Positions 1 to 7,519 of a DNA stretch of 64,000 nucleotides are shown here, piece by piece. The notes beneath the pieces are model-generated. The model was not told the origin of the DNA. It was given only the letters and a program-made list of their open reading frames with translations, and ran no database searches. The first letter of the stretch is position 1, and every line of letters starts with the position of its first letter. The DNA comes from an uncultured Campylobacter sp. (GTDB taxonomy: Bacteria > Campylobacterota > Campylobacteria > Campylobacterales > Campylobacteraceae). The position numbers were made by a program, and so were the translations under genes. The stretch is taken from the NCBI RefSeq assembly GCF_938045205.1, contig NZ_CALIMY010000159.1, positions 1 to 64,000 of the forward strand. Direction: 5' to 3'.

Positions 1-1586
1 AGCAAATTTTAATGGAAAACGCCGCAGGCAGGATCGAGCGCGAGATCAGAAAGCGGTTCAAAAAGGGTTCGCGCATTTTGGCGCTTTGCGGCGGCGGAAA
101 TAACGGCGCGGACGCGATGGCGGCGCTGCGAAAGCTAAGCGGCGATTTTAGCTGCACCGCGCTTTGCGTGCTTCAAAACAGAAGCGCGGCGGGTAAATTT
201 CAAGCGGAAGCGGCGCGAGCTGCGGGCGTTAGACTTATCGATATCGCAAGCGCAAAAAATGCTTGCAAGCACGCAGACAGCGCGTCTAGCAAGGATATAT
301 GCGCGCATGAAAGCGCAGGCGGCTCATCTTTAAAGGATGCAGGCTCTTGTGATGACAAGCCGCGGGGCGAGCGGGAAAACCTGAACGGCGCGGACATTTC
401 AGGCGGCGGCGATAAATTAAGCGCAAAATTTACGAGCGCCAAATTTGAAACCGCGGAGCACGGCGACGAGTGCGGCAATCTAGACAACGAATGTGGCAAG
501 CCGAGCGGCTTGCGCGATGAGATTATAAACGCAGACTGCATAATCGACGGGATTTTCGGTAGCGGTTTAAACAAAGCCTTAAGCGCTGAAATTTGCGAAA
601 TTTTATCTCTCGCAAATAGCGCAAAATCCCTAAAAATCGCAGTCGATATCCCAAGCGGCATCGACAAGCTCGGGCGCATTTTAGGCGGTGCGTTTTGTGC
701 GGATTTGACGATCGCAATGGGCGCGCTTAAACTCGCGCTGTTTTCGGACGGCGCGAAGGATTATGTAGGGCGTATCAAGGTCGCAAATCTTGGAATTTCG
801 CGCCAAAATTTTGAGGAGCAGAGCGAATATTTTCTGCTTCAAAAAAGCGATCTGAAGCTGCCGCTACGCAGGAAGCAAAACACCAACAAGGGCGACTTCG
901 GGCACACCTACGTCGTAAGCGGGCAGATGAGCGGAGCGGCGCAGATGGCGGCTCTGGCGGCTCACGCGATCGGCAGCGGGCTCGTTAGCGTCGTTAGCGA
1001 TGAGCCATTAAACTTAAGCCCGATTTTGATGCAGAAAAGCTCATTCAATGCCGCGCGGGTCGTAGTCTGCGGTTGTGGTCTCGGGGAGCGGAAGATCGAT
1101 CTTGCCGCTCTACGGGACAAAAGCTGCGTCATCGACGCCGACCTGTGCTACGAGAGCGAAATTTTAAGCCTGCTAAACGCCAATTCAAATTTAATCCTAA
1201 CGCCCCATCCAAAGGAATTTTGCTCGCTTTTAAAGATCGCGGGTATCGCAGATCTTAGCGTGAGCGAGCTGCAAGAGCGCCGCTTCGAGCTTGCGCGGGC
1301 GTGGAGCGAAAAATTTAGCGGCGTGCTCGTGCTAAAGGGCGCGAACACGCTCATCGCCCAAGCTGGCGTCATCTATGTCTGCGATAAGGGCAACGCCGCG
1401 CTCGCAAAAGGCGGCAGCGGCGACGTGCTCGCAGGGCTCATCGGCGGGCTGCTCGCGCAAGGCTACTCGCCTCTGCAAGCCTCAATCTGCGGCGTCCTAG
1501 CCCACGCACTCGCCGCGCGAGCCTTCGCCAAAAACTCCTACGCGCTAAATCCGCTCGATCTCATCGAGGAGGTAAAATGGTTGTGA
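1..1586 (+). CDS. nnr: Bifunctional NAD(P)H-hydrate repair enzyme (5' end outside window)
   Basis: Repairs hydrated NAD(P)H: an N-terminal NAD(P)HX epimerase domain and a C-terminal ADP-dependent NAD(P)HX dehydratase. The reading frame is open to the left edge (Q-I-L before the ATG at 12), and MENAAGR is an internal epimerase motif, so the true start lies upstream. Visible epimerase signatures are GGGNNGADAMAAL and VDIPSGID. Visible dehydratase signatures are NKGDFGHTYVVSG, LTPHPKEF and AKGGSGDVLAGLIGGLL. Odd: counted from the ATG at 12, residues about 80-168 of the epimerase half are a polar low-complexity insert (SAKFTSAKFETAEHG and similar) absent from ordinary family members. The stop overlaps the purN start by 10 bases, so the two are probably one operon. 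Confidence 0.95.
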   Translation, partial: QILMENAAGRIEREIRKRFKKGSRILALCGGGNNGADAMAALRKLSGDFSCTALCVLQNRSAAGKFQAEAARAAGVRLIDIASAKNACKHADSASSKDICAHESAGGSSLKDAGSCDDKPRGERENLNGADISGGGDKLSAKFTSAKFETAEHGDECGNLDNECGKPSGLRDEIINADCIIDGIFGSGLNKALSAEICEILSLANSAKSLKIAVDIPSGIDKLGRILGGAFCADLTIAMGALKLALFSDGAKDYVGRIKVANLGISRQNFEEQSEYFLLQKSDLKLPLRRKQNTNKGDFGHTYVVSGQMSGAAQMAALAAHAIGSGLVSVVSDEPLNLSPILMQKSSFNAARVVVCGCGLGERKIDLAALRDKSCVIDADLCYESEILSLLNANSNLILTPHPKEFCSLLKIAGIADLSVSELQERRFELARAWSEKFSGVLVLKGANTLIAQAGVIYVCDKGNAALAKGGSGDVLAGLIGGLLAQGYSPLQASICGVLAHALAARAFAKNSYALNPLDLIEEVKWL

Positions 1587-2155
1587 AAAAGCTCGCCGTG
1601 CTTTTTAGCGGCAGCGGCTCAAATTTAGAGGCGATCTTGCAGAAGCTGCACGGCAAAACTTTTGGCGAAACTAAAATCGAAGTCGTGCTAACGCTAAGCA
1701 ACAAAGCGGACGCGGGAGGCATAGCAAAAGCCGCAAAATTCGGGCTTAAAAGCGTGATCCTAAATCATAAAGACTTCGCTAGCCGCGAGAGGTTCGACGC
1801 CGCACTCGTGCGCGAGATCGAAAAAAGTGGCGCGGAGCTTACCGTGCTTGCGGGCTTTATGCGAATTCTCACACCCGTTTTTACAAGCAGAGTTCGCGCG
1901 ATAAACCTGCACCCGTCGCTGCTGCCGCTTTTTAAGGGCGCGCACGCAATAGAGCAGAGCTTTGAGAGCGACATGAAGGTTGGCGGCGTGAGCGTGCACT
2001 GGGTCAGCGAGGAGCTTGACGGCGGCGCGATCATCGCCCAGCGCGCGTTTGAAAAAAGCGCGGGAATGAGCCTTGAAGCTTACGAAGCCAAAATCCACGA
2101 GATTGAGCATGAGCTATTGCCGCAGGTGATCGTAGAAATTTTGTGCCGAAGCTAA
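1577..2155 (+). CDS. purN: Phosphoribosylglycinamide formyltransferase
   Basis: Transfers a formyl group from 10-formyl-THF to GAR in de novo purine synthesis (cytosol). The 192 residues match the usual PurN length. Visible motifs are the N-terminal VLFSGSGSNLEAIL, the catalytic NLHPSLLPLFKGAHA loop, and SVHWVSEELDGG with the catalytic Asp region. The ATG sits inside the last codons of nnr behind a GAGGAGG ribosome-binding site, which fixes the start and suggests translational coupling. A perfect 16-bp palindrome lies 24 bases after the stop. Confidence 0.96.
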   Translation: MVVKKLAVLFSGSGSNLEAILQKLHGKTFGETKIEVVLTLSNKADAGGIAKAAKFGLKSVILNHKDFASRERFDAALVREIEKSGAELTVLAGFMRILTPVFTSRVRAINLHPSLLPLFKGAHAIEQSFESDMKVGGVSVHWVSEELDGGAIIAQRAFEKSAGMSLEAYEAKIHEIEHELLPQVIVEILCRS

Positions 2156-2179
2156 ATTTTACGCTAAATTTAAAGATCG

Positions 2180-2195
2180 AAATTCCGCGGAATTT
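2180..2195. repeat. Palindrome AAATTCCGCGGAATTT, copy 1
   Basis: A perfect 16-bp palindrome just after the purN stop. An identical copy lies just after the stop of the AI-2E-type transporter gene at 33437-33452. Both are followed by further AAAATTT words. It could act as a weak hairpin terminator, but no long T-tract follows. Confidence 0.6.
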
Positions 2196-2282
2196 TGTAA
2201 ATTTTAAAGCTTAGTTTTTTAAATTTAGGGGCGGTTCGAGGCTAAGCTTTAAAATTTGCTAGCTAAATTTAGAAAGAGAAAG

Positions 2283-3323
2283 ATGACCGCAAACGAACTG
2301 GAAAAACTAAGACTTAGCATCTTGGATGAGGCGGAGCAGCACAAAGGTACGGCGTTTTCGATAATAGTACTAGCGGTGCTGGCCTCGGCGTTGTGGCTAT
2401 TTTTCAATTTTAGAGATCAAGAAGCAGCAGTAGGCCTCTGCTGGATCATAGTGGTATTTAGCTGCAGCAGCATCTCTTTTAGAGTAGTGAATAAAGATGC
2501 AAATATAGTGCGCGTATTTATCTTTTGCATTTTGCTGTGGATACTTGCCAAAAGCGTAGAAATATGCGAGAATGATACCTTACGCTTCGTCATCGCACTC
2601 GTAACCATCTGCCTTTCTTTGTTTAATATCGCGGATGCCGCGCTGGAGCGGATCAAATATAATAAATCCAAAAAATTCGTCCGCGCCTTTAAACACCAAT
2701 ATATTGCGCCCTATATCGCGAGCCTAGGCTACCGCTACGAAATTTCAGGCTCGTTTCGACCGGCGTATCTGCGCGCTAGCGGCCTGTTTCCAGACGGAGT
2801 AAAATATCTTGATTGCGAAGATAAAATTTCCGGCGTCTATGACGGAGTGTTTTTCAGCTTTGCGGATGTTTGCGTGAGCCACACCGACGAACGACGTAGC
2901 AGCAGGGGGATATTTTTCTACGCGGAATTTAAAAAGCGCATAAACTCGGTGGCCGTGATCTTGCCGCTGCTCAGCGCGAGACCAACACTCAGCGGACTTA
3001 AGAAGATCGCGATGGACGATAGCGAGTTTAGCTCCGCGTTTAGCGTATATAGCGCCGATGCCGTGTCTGCAATGTACGCCCTCACGCCCGCCTTTATGCG
3101 GCGCTTGCTTCGCTTTAGAAGCGGTGCCGGCGGATCGATCAGATTAAGCTTTTCGGATAGAAACGTCTATATTTTTATCCGCACGGGATACGATAGTTTC
3201 GAGCCTAGCGTAGATCGCAGCGTACTTAACTTCGATCCCGCCGCGTCTATCAAGCACGAGCTTCTATTCTTTCTCTCCATCGTAAAAAGTCTGAAATTAA
3301 ACGAAAATATCTGGCAGGATTAA
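2283..3323 (+). CDS. DUF3137-type membrane protein
   Basis: A 346-residue protein of unknown function. The first ~125 residues hold about four hydrophobic segments (for example near 24-42 and 48-65). The soluble remainder resembles the DUF3137 family: an YxxSGLF/DxxxGxxxGxxFSFAxVxxxH pattern followed by a GIFFYAEFKK segment. I chose the ATG at 2283, preceded by AGAAAGAGAAAG, over an upstream in-frame TTG at 2256 that lacks a ribosome-binding site. It is monocistronic, with 127 bases after purN and a long spacer behind it. The family call rests on pattern memory, not a search. Confidence 0.75.
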   Translation: MTANELEKLRLSILDEAEQHKGTAFSIIVLAVLASALWLFFNFRDQEAAVGLCWIIVVFSCSSISFRVVNKDANIVRVFIFCILLWILAKSVEICENDTLRFVIALVTICLSLFNIADAALERIKYNKSKKFVRAFKHQYIAPYIASLGYRYEISGSFRPAYLRASGLFPDGVKYLDCEDKISGVYDGVFFSFADVCVSHTDERRSSRGIFFYAEFKKRINSVAVILPLLSARPTLSGLKKIAMDDSEFSSAFSVYSADAVSAMYALTPAFMRRLLRFRSGAGGSIRLSFSDRNVYIFIRTGYDSFEPSVDRSVLNFDPAASIKHELLFFLSIVKSLKLNENIWQD

Positions 3324-3840
3324 ATTCTAAATTTGACCTTAAATCCGCAAATACGGAGGTCTTACTCTACCGCGAAATTTTAAAATTTAAAAGTACTCTT
3401 CCCGGCTCGGCGCCGCTATGATTTAGAATTTTCGCGACAAGGTCTATTATATTTGCGGCGGAGAGCGAAGTTTGAAACCTATCGCGATGAAATCCCATAC
3501 GATTTATAAATTTTTGCGGTCCACATAGAGGAATTGAGCAAAGATGGATACTGATATGGTGATGATTGCACCGTACGCTTTCCATAAGGAGATTACCACG
3601 CTGCCTATAATCGTGCCGTAAACGCTACTTTTACCGTCGCGAGCCTGCGTCAAAAAAATTGAGCGCCCATCGCGGCAATGATAGAAGAGATAATTTACTC
3701 ATATTTGCATCGTTCATTTCGCCATCCTAATGCTTTTAAAAATCGACGATTAAAAAGCTCACACAAAAGCCAACCACACATTTAATCTGCCTCCAAGTAT
3801 TTTTAAGCGACAATACGAAAATCAAATTTTCGGAGTCCTC
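3324..3840. other. 517-base spacer with a possible gene remnant
   Basis: No intact gene is seen. The spacer is rich in AAATTT words. The only coding-like stretch is on the minus strand at 3504-3698, listed separately. The 72-codon minus-strand frame at 3367-3585 is His/Cys/Arg-rich and unconvincing. Confidence 0.6.
3504..3698 (-). pseudogene. Possible remnant of a small membrane protein
   Basis: Minus-strand reading frame of about 64 codons without an ATG/GTG/TTG at its open end. It contains a plausible membrane segment (GSVVISLWKAYGAIITISVS) followed by a charged end, FLYVDRKNL. The upstream boundary is a TGA stop. This looks like the 3' end of a decayed gene, but chance is not excluded and no homologue is recognised. 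Confidence 0.3.
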
Positions 3841-4443
3841 ATGACGATTTACGAGTTAAAGCCCAAATTTCAAAATTTACTTCGTCCGTTAGTAAGACGT
3901 CTTTACGACGCGGGTGTCAGCGCAAATCAAGTCACGATCACAGCCTGCGTCATTTCCGTTCTGCTGGGCGGACTTTTGATAAAATTCGCCGAAATTTCGA
4001 CGCTATTCTTTCTGCTGCCCGTTTGGATGTTTTTGCGTATGGCGCTAAATGCCATCGACGGCATGCTGGCTCGCGAGTTTAATCAAAAAAGCCCGCTGGG
4101 CGGCTACCTAAACGAAGCCACGGACGTCATCTCGGACGCCGCGCTGTATCTGCCGTTTGCCTTCGTGGCGCCGTTTGACTGGGGCATTATCGCGCTCGTT
4201 ATCTTTCTATCTTTTATGAGTGAGTTTTTGGGCGTCCTAGGGCAGGTGCACGGTTGCGGCAGGCGATACGACGGGCCTATGGGCAAGAGCGACCGCGCGT
4301 TTATATTCGGGCTTATCGGTACGGTATATGCGCTATCTGGGCGACTACCGGAGTGGTTTAGCTTGGTACTTTACGCCGCGATATTTTTACTCGCGCTTAC
4401 TTGCGCAAACCGCGTGAGGATGGGACTAAAAAGCGGGGAATAA
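3841..4443 (+). CDS. CDP-alcohol phosphatidyltransferase family protein (YnbA-like)
   Basis: An integral membrane enzyme expected to transfer a phosphatidyl group from CDP-diacylglycerol to an alcohol. The family signature starts at D73-G74-M-L-A77-R78, then x8-G87. The canonical next Asp is Asn91 here, followed by Asp95 and another Asp four residues on. About five hydrophobic segments surround it. The 200-residue length is normal. It is the first gene of a cluster with a PlsC-like acyltransferase, a CdsA-like protein, a DUF1287 protein and a hydrolase-methyltransferase fusion, as in the E. coli ynbABC operon (from memory). The acceptor alcohol cannot be read from the sequence. It differs from PgsA, whose motif keeps all the Asp residues. 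Confidence 0.88.
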   Translation: MTIYELKPKFQNLLRPLVRRLYDAGVSANQVTITACVISVLLGGLLIKFAEISTLFFLLPVWMFLRMALNAIDGMLAREFNQKSPLGGYLNEATDVISDAALYLPFAFVAPFDWGIIALVIFLSFMSEFLGVLGQVHGCGRRYDGPMGKSDRAFIFGLIGTVYALSGRLPEWFSLVLYAAIFLLALTCANRVRMGLKSGE

Positions 4444-4907
4444 GGCGCCTCGGATGAGGATAAATTTAATATCTATCTCCAAAATCTACACAAGGTAAAT
4501 TTGTCTAAATTTGATATAATTGCAAAAGTTTTAAGCTCGCCTCGGCGCAGGCACACAATCGTTATAAATTTGGGCTTGTTTAAATTTACGAGATTTTTTG
4601 AGGCGAGGATAAAATATCACGACGAATTTGTCTACTTAATTTAGACGTTTTAAAAGACGCTAGGCACGCAAAACGCGCTTGGTTAATTTCGAGCGTTTTA
4701 TCAAAGTCGGCGAAACAAAAGCAAGTAGTAAAAGCGGCAAATTGCAGGCATTACTTAAAACCGTATCGGCTTTAATCGCCTCAAATTTATGTCTAAACGC
4801 TCGTTTTCGGCAAGGAGGGCGAGAAGCTTATTTGCCGCACGCAACCGCAAAATTGAGGGCGCCGCAAAAAGTGAATTTGAAAAGTAAAAGAGTAAAAAGG
4901 ATACAAG
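4444..4907. other. 464-base spacer with promoter-like site
   Basis: No convincing gene. An open frame from a TTG at 4679 to 4936 is Lys/Arg-rich, lacks a ribosome-binding site and runs into the acyltransferase start, so I do not call it. The spacer holds the promoter-like TATAAT at 4515-4520. Confidence 0.6.
4507..4526 (+). promoter_or_regulatory. Candidate sigma70 promoter (-10 at 4515-4520)
   Basis: GATATAATTGC matches the extended -10 element of Campylobacter sigma70 promoters and lies in AT-rich DNA with no clear -35, as is usual in this genus. It would drive the acyltransferase and the genes after it, with a leader of nearly 390 bases. Confidence 0.45.
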
Positions 4908-5546
4908 ATGAAAAATTTTTTAGCGGCCGCACTTGATTTTATCCTTTGCCGCATCACGATATTTATTACGGGCGTGAGACCGCCGCAGGAGCTTTTAAAT
5001 ATCGGCGAGGGTACTAAAATTTACTACGCCAACCACGCTAGCCACGGCGATTTTTTGCTGATTTTCGTCTCGCTGCCTTACCGCGTGAGAAAGCGCGTGC
5101 GCCCCGTCGCGGCGGCGGAGTACTGGGAGAGCGGGCCGGTGCGCAGGTTTCTTGCTAAAAACGTATTTAACATGGTGCTAATAAGTCGCCGCAAAGATCC
5201 GCTAGAAGCGCTAGCGCAAATGAGCGACGCGCTGCGGACACACTCTCTCATCATCTTTCCGGAAGGCACGCGCAAGATGGATGACGATCTCGCGCTACAG
5301 CCGTTTAAAAGCGGGGTGTTTCGTTTGGCGCAGGAGTGCCCCTCCGTGCCTTTGGTGCCGATTTGGATCAAAAACGCGCGTAACGTCCTGCCCAAGGGCT
5401 TTATGATACCCATTCCGCTGCTTTGCGAGCTGATAGTGGGCGAGGAGATAACCTACGGCGGCGAGGGCAAGGGCGAGTTTTTACAAAAGGCGCAGGACGC
5501 GCTGCTAGCGATGAGCGATACGCAAAATGATAGAACAAAAGCCTAG
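4908..5546 (+). CDS. PlsC-like 1-acylglycerol-3-phosphate acyltransferase family protein
   Basis: A membrane-associated acyltransferase, probably adding an acyl chain to a glycerolipid-type acceptor. The catalytic Hx4D motif is N42-H43-ASHG-D48 and the acceptor-phosphate motif FPEGTR is at 117-122. The first ~20 residues are hydrophobic. Its 212 residues are within the family range. The start is well supported by AAGGA eight bases upstream. It sits between the CDP-alcohol transferase and the CdsA-like gene, so it probably makes or remodels the lipid processed by them rather than serving as the housekeeping PlsC; that is inference. Confidence 0.9.
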   Translation: MKNFLAAALDFILCRITIFITGVRPPQELLNIGEGTKIYYANHASHGDFLLIFVSLPYRVRKRVRPVAAAEYWESGPVRRFLAKNVFNMVLISRRKDPLEALAQMSDALRTHSLIIFPEGTRKMDDDLALQPFKSGVFRLAQECPSVPLVPIWIKNARNVLPKGFMIPIPLLCELIVGEEITYGGEGKGEFLQKAQDALLAMSDTQNDRTKA

Positions 5547-5988
5547 CGCGGCGACTTTGACTGCGGGGGTAAATTTAAGCCCCGCAAACCCGTCAAGCAC
5601 GCGAGAAAATTCGGTCGATATTTTTTGCGACGGCTTGGGGCTTGGAGATGAAATTTGCAGCACTCGTCGTAAAGAATTTGAGCGCGAGATAAAGCGGTCA
5701 AACGAGCGAGGTAAATTTGCGACCGATTTTTACGGCAAATTTGACGGCGAGCCTTCTAAAGCGGCGGCCAAAAGCGTCAAATTTAAACGCGAAACCCGGA
5801 TCAAAACGCTCGCCTCTCCACAAATCAAATTTGACCCAAGCGCGAGCCCAAGGCGCGAGCTTTTTTCGCTAACAAATTTAATCAAGCAAGCCGCCCGCAG
5901 AGCAAACCAAACGCGCGTAAATTTGACTCGTTCGGGCGCTTCAAAACAGATGTCAAATTTAGCTTCAAATTTAACCCAAAGGCCCTAA
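5527..5988 (+). CDS. Doubtful low-complexity open frame
   Basis: A 153-codon frame overlapping the acyltransferase end by 20 bases and ending one base before the next gene. The product is polar, without a hydrophobic core, and enriched in KF/NL/IKF units encoded by AAATTT words, the same texture as the in-frame inserts of neighbouring enzymes. No family is recognised. It may be untranslated spacer that happens to be open, or a low-complexity protein. Position and spacing alone suggest translation through it. Confidence 0.25.
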   Translation: MIEQKPSAATLTAGVNLSPANPSSTRENSVDIFCDGLGLGDEICSTRRKEFEREIKRSNERGKFATDFYGKFDGEPSKAAAKSVKFKRETRIKTLASPQIKFDPSASPRRELFSLTNLIKQAARRANQTRVNLTRSGASKQMSNLASNLTQRP

Positions 5989-5989
5989 A

Positions 5990-6919
5990 ATGAACCCGCA
6001 AAATCATATATTAAATCTATTTTTAGGACTCATCGCGGTGCTAGTCGTCTCTAGCGCCGTTGCCTTTATCCTAAAGGCAAAATTTGGCGCCGAAAACAAA
6101 ACCGTCTCAAATTTGACCTCGCGCATAAACGCTTGGTGGGCGATGATTTTGGTGATTTTTTCGTTTACGTATATGGGCAAAAACGCCGTGATATTTTTAT
6201 TTTTGCTAGTTTCGTTTGCCGCTTTGCGCGAGTTTTTGTCGCTCATTTACATCCGCAGAGGCGATCACATCGCGCTCGTGGCGTGCTTTTACGTGATTTT
6301 GCCCATGCAGTATATATTTATCTATGCCGACTGGTACGCGATGGCGATGATATTTATCCCGGTTTACGGATTTTTGTTTTTGCCGATTTTGGCGGCTATT
6401 TGCGGCGATGCGGCCTATTTTTTAGAGCGCTCGACGAAGATCCAGTGGGCGCTGATGATCTGCGTCTTTTGTATCTCGCACATCCCCGCACTTCTTTTGC
6501 TAGACCTTGAGAAGGGCAGTAGCATGGAGCTTATGCTGTTTTTGATCATAGTCGTGCAGGCTAGCGACGTGTTGCAGTACATCTGGGGCAAGCTTTTTGG
6601 CAAGCGCAAGATCGCTCCTAGCATCAGTCCGTCTAAAACGGTGGTTGGCTTTGCGGGCGGGGTTCTTAGCGCTAGCGCGCTGGCTGCGTGCTTGCATCAT
6701 CTCACGCCTTTTGGCGCGGTGGGGGCGTTTTTTATCGGGCTTGCCGTTTGTATGATGGGCTTTTTAGGAGGGCTTGTTATGTCGGCGATCAAGCGCGATC
6801 TGGGCGTCAAAGACTGGGGATATATGATCAGTGGGCACGGCGGGATGCTTGACCGTATGGACTCGCTGTGCTTTGCGGCGCCGATATTTTTTCACATAGT
6901 TAGATACTTTTACGCATGA
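5990..6919 (+). CDS. CdsA-like phosphatidate cytidylyltransferase family protein (YnbB-like)
   Basis: A polytopic membrane protein expected to make a CDP-activated lipid from a phosphatidate and CTP. The C-terminus carries the CDP-diglyceride synthetase signature: SAIKRDLGVKDWG, then HGGMLDRMDS. The 309 residues contain about eight hydrophobic stretches. It is probably not the housekeeping CdsA, because it sits in a cluster with an alcohol phosphatidyltransferase, an acyltransferase and a hydrolase-methyltransferase, as ynbB does in E. coli. The start at 5990 has an AAAGG about seven bases upstream. The next gene begins seven bases after the stop. Confidence 0.9.
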   Translation: MNPQNHILNLFLGLIAVLVVSSAVAFILKAKFGAENKTVSNLTSRINAWWAMILVIFSFTYMGKNAVIFLFLLVSFAALREFLSLIYIRRGDHIALVACFYVILPMQYIFIYADWYAMAMIFIPVYGFLFLPILAAICGDAAYFLERSTKIQWALMICVFCISHIPALLLLDLEKGSSMELMLFLIIVVQASDVLQYIWGKLFGKRKIAPSISPSKTVVGFAGGVLSASALAACLHHLTPFGAVGAFFIGLAVCMMGFLGGLVMSAIKRDLGVKDWGYMISGHGGMLDRMDSLCFAAPIFFHIVRYFYA

Positions 6920-6926
6920 GGTTTTG

Positions 6927-7481
6927 ATGAAAATTTGGATCAAAATTTTACTTTTAGCGCTGACGGCAAATTTTGCCTTTGCGTTTTCGGCCGGAAAGCT
7001 CGTGCAAGACGCTAGGGCGCAGGTTGGACGGACGCTGTTTTACGATCCTTCGTACGAGAGGCTAGCCTATCCGATGGGCGACGTGGATATGATAAAAGGC
7101 GTTTGCACCGACGTCGTGGTTAGAGCTCTGCGCGGGCAGGATATCGATCTGCAGCGGCTCATCCACGAGGATATGAGCGCAAATTTTAGCTCCTATCCTA
7201 AAAACTGGGGCGCGAAAAAGACCGACAAAAACATCGATCATCGCCGCGTGCCAAACATCGCGACTTATCTAAAACGCAAGGGTTACGAGGCGAAGGGCGA
7301 GTTTAAAGCGGGCGATATCGTGACGTGGCGGCTGGATAACGGCAGGCCGCACATCGGTATAGTTTCGGATAAATTTGCCGCTAGCAAAACCCCGCTCGTG
7401 ATCCACAACATCGGGCTTGGCGCGCAGGAAGAGGACGCGCTAAATGTTTACGAGATAACGGGGCATTTTAGGATAAAATAA
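6927..7481 (+). CDS. DUF1287 exported protein (NlpC/P60-like fold)
   Basis: A 184-residue periplasmic protein with an N-terminal signal peptide (MKIWIKILLLALTANFAFA). DUF1287 members have a Cys-His hydrolase-like layout. Here the likely pair is the Cys of GVCTDVVVRALR and the His of PHIGIVSD, with a further His in VIHNIG. The substrate is unknown; a peptidoglycan or lipid amidase is possible. I prefer the ATG at 6927 over the TTG one codon earlier. It is placed inside the lipid cluster, seven bases after the CdsA-like stop and 38 before the fusion gene, so it probably works on the same product or its export. Confidence 0.82.
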   Translation: MKIWIKILLLALTANFAFAFSAGKLVQDARAQVGRTLFYDPSYERLAYPMGDVDMIKGVCTDVVVRALRGQDIDLQRLIHEDMSANFSSYPKNWGAKKTDKNIDHRRVPNIATYLKRKGYEAKGEFKAGDIVTWRLDNGRPHIGIVSDKFAASKTPLVIHNIGLGAQEEDALNVYEITGHFRIK

Positions 7482-7519
7482 GTAGAAAAATCGATAAATT
7501 TAAGCGAGAAAGGCGAAAA

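Noticed and set aside
4679..4936. 85-codon frame before the acyltransferase
   Set aside because: TTG start without ribosome-binding site, Lys/Arg-rich, overlaps a well-supported start.
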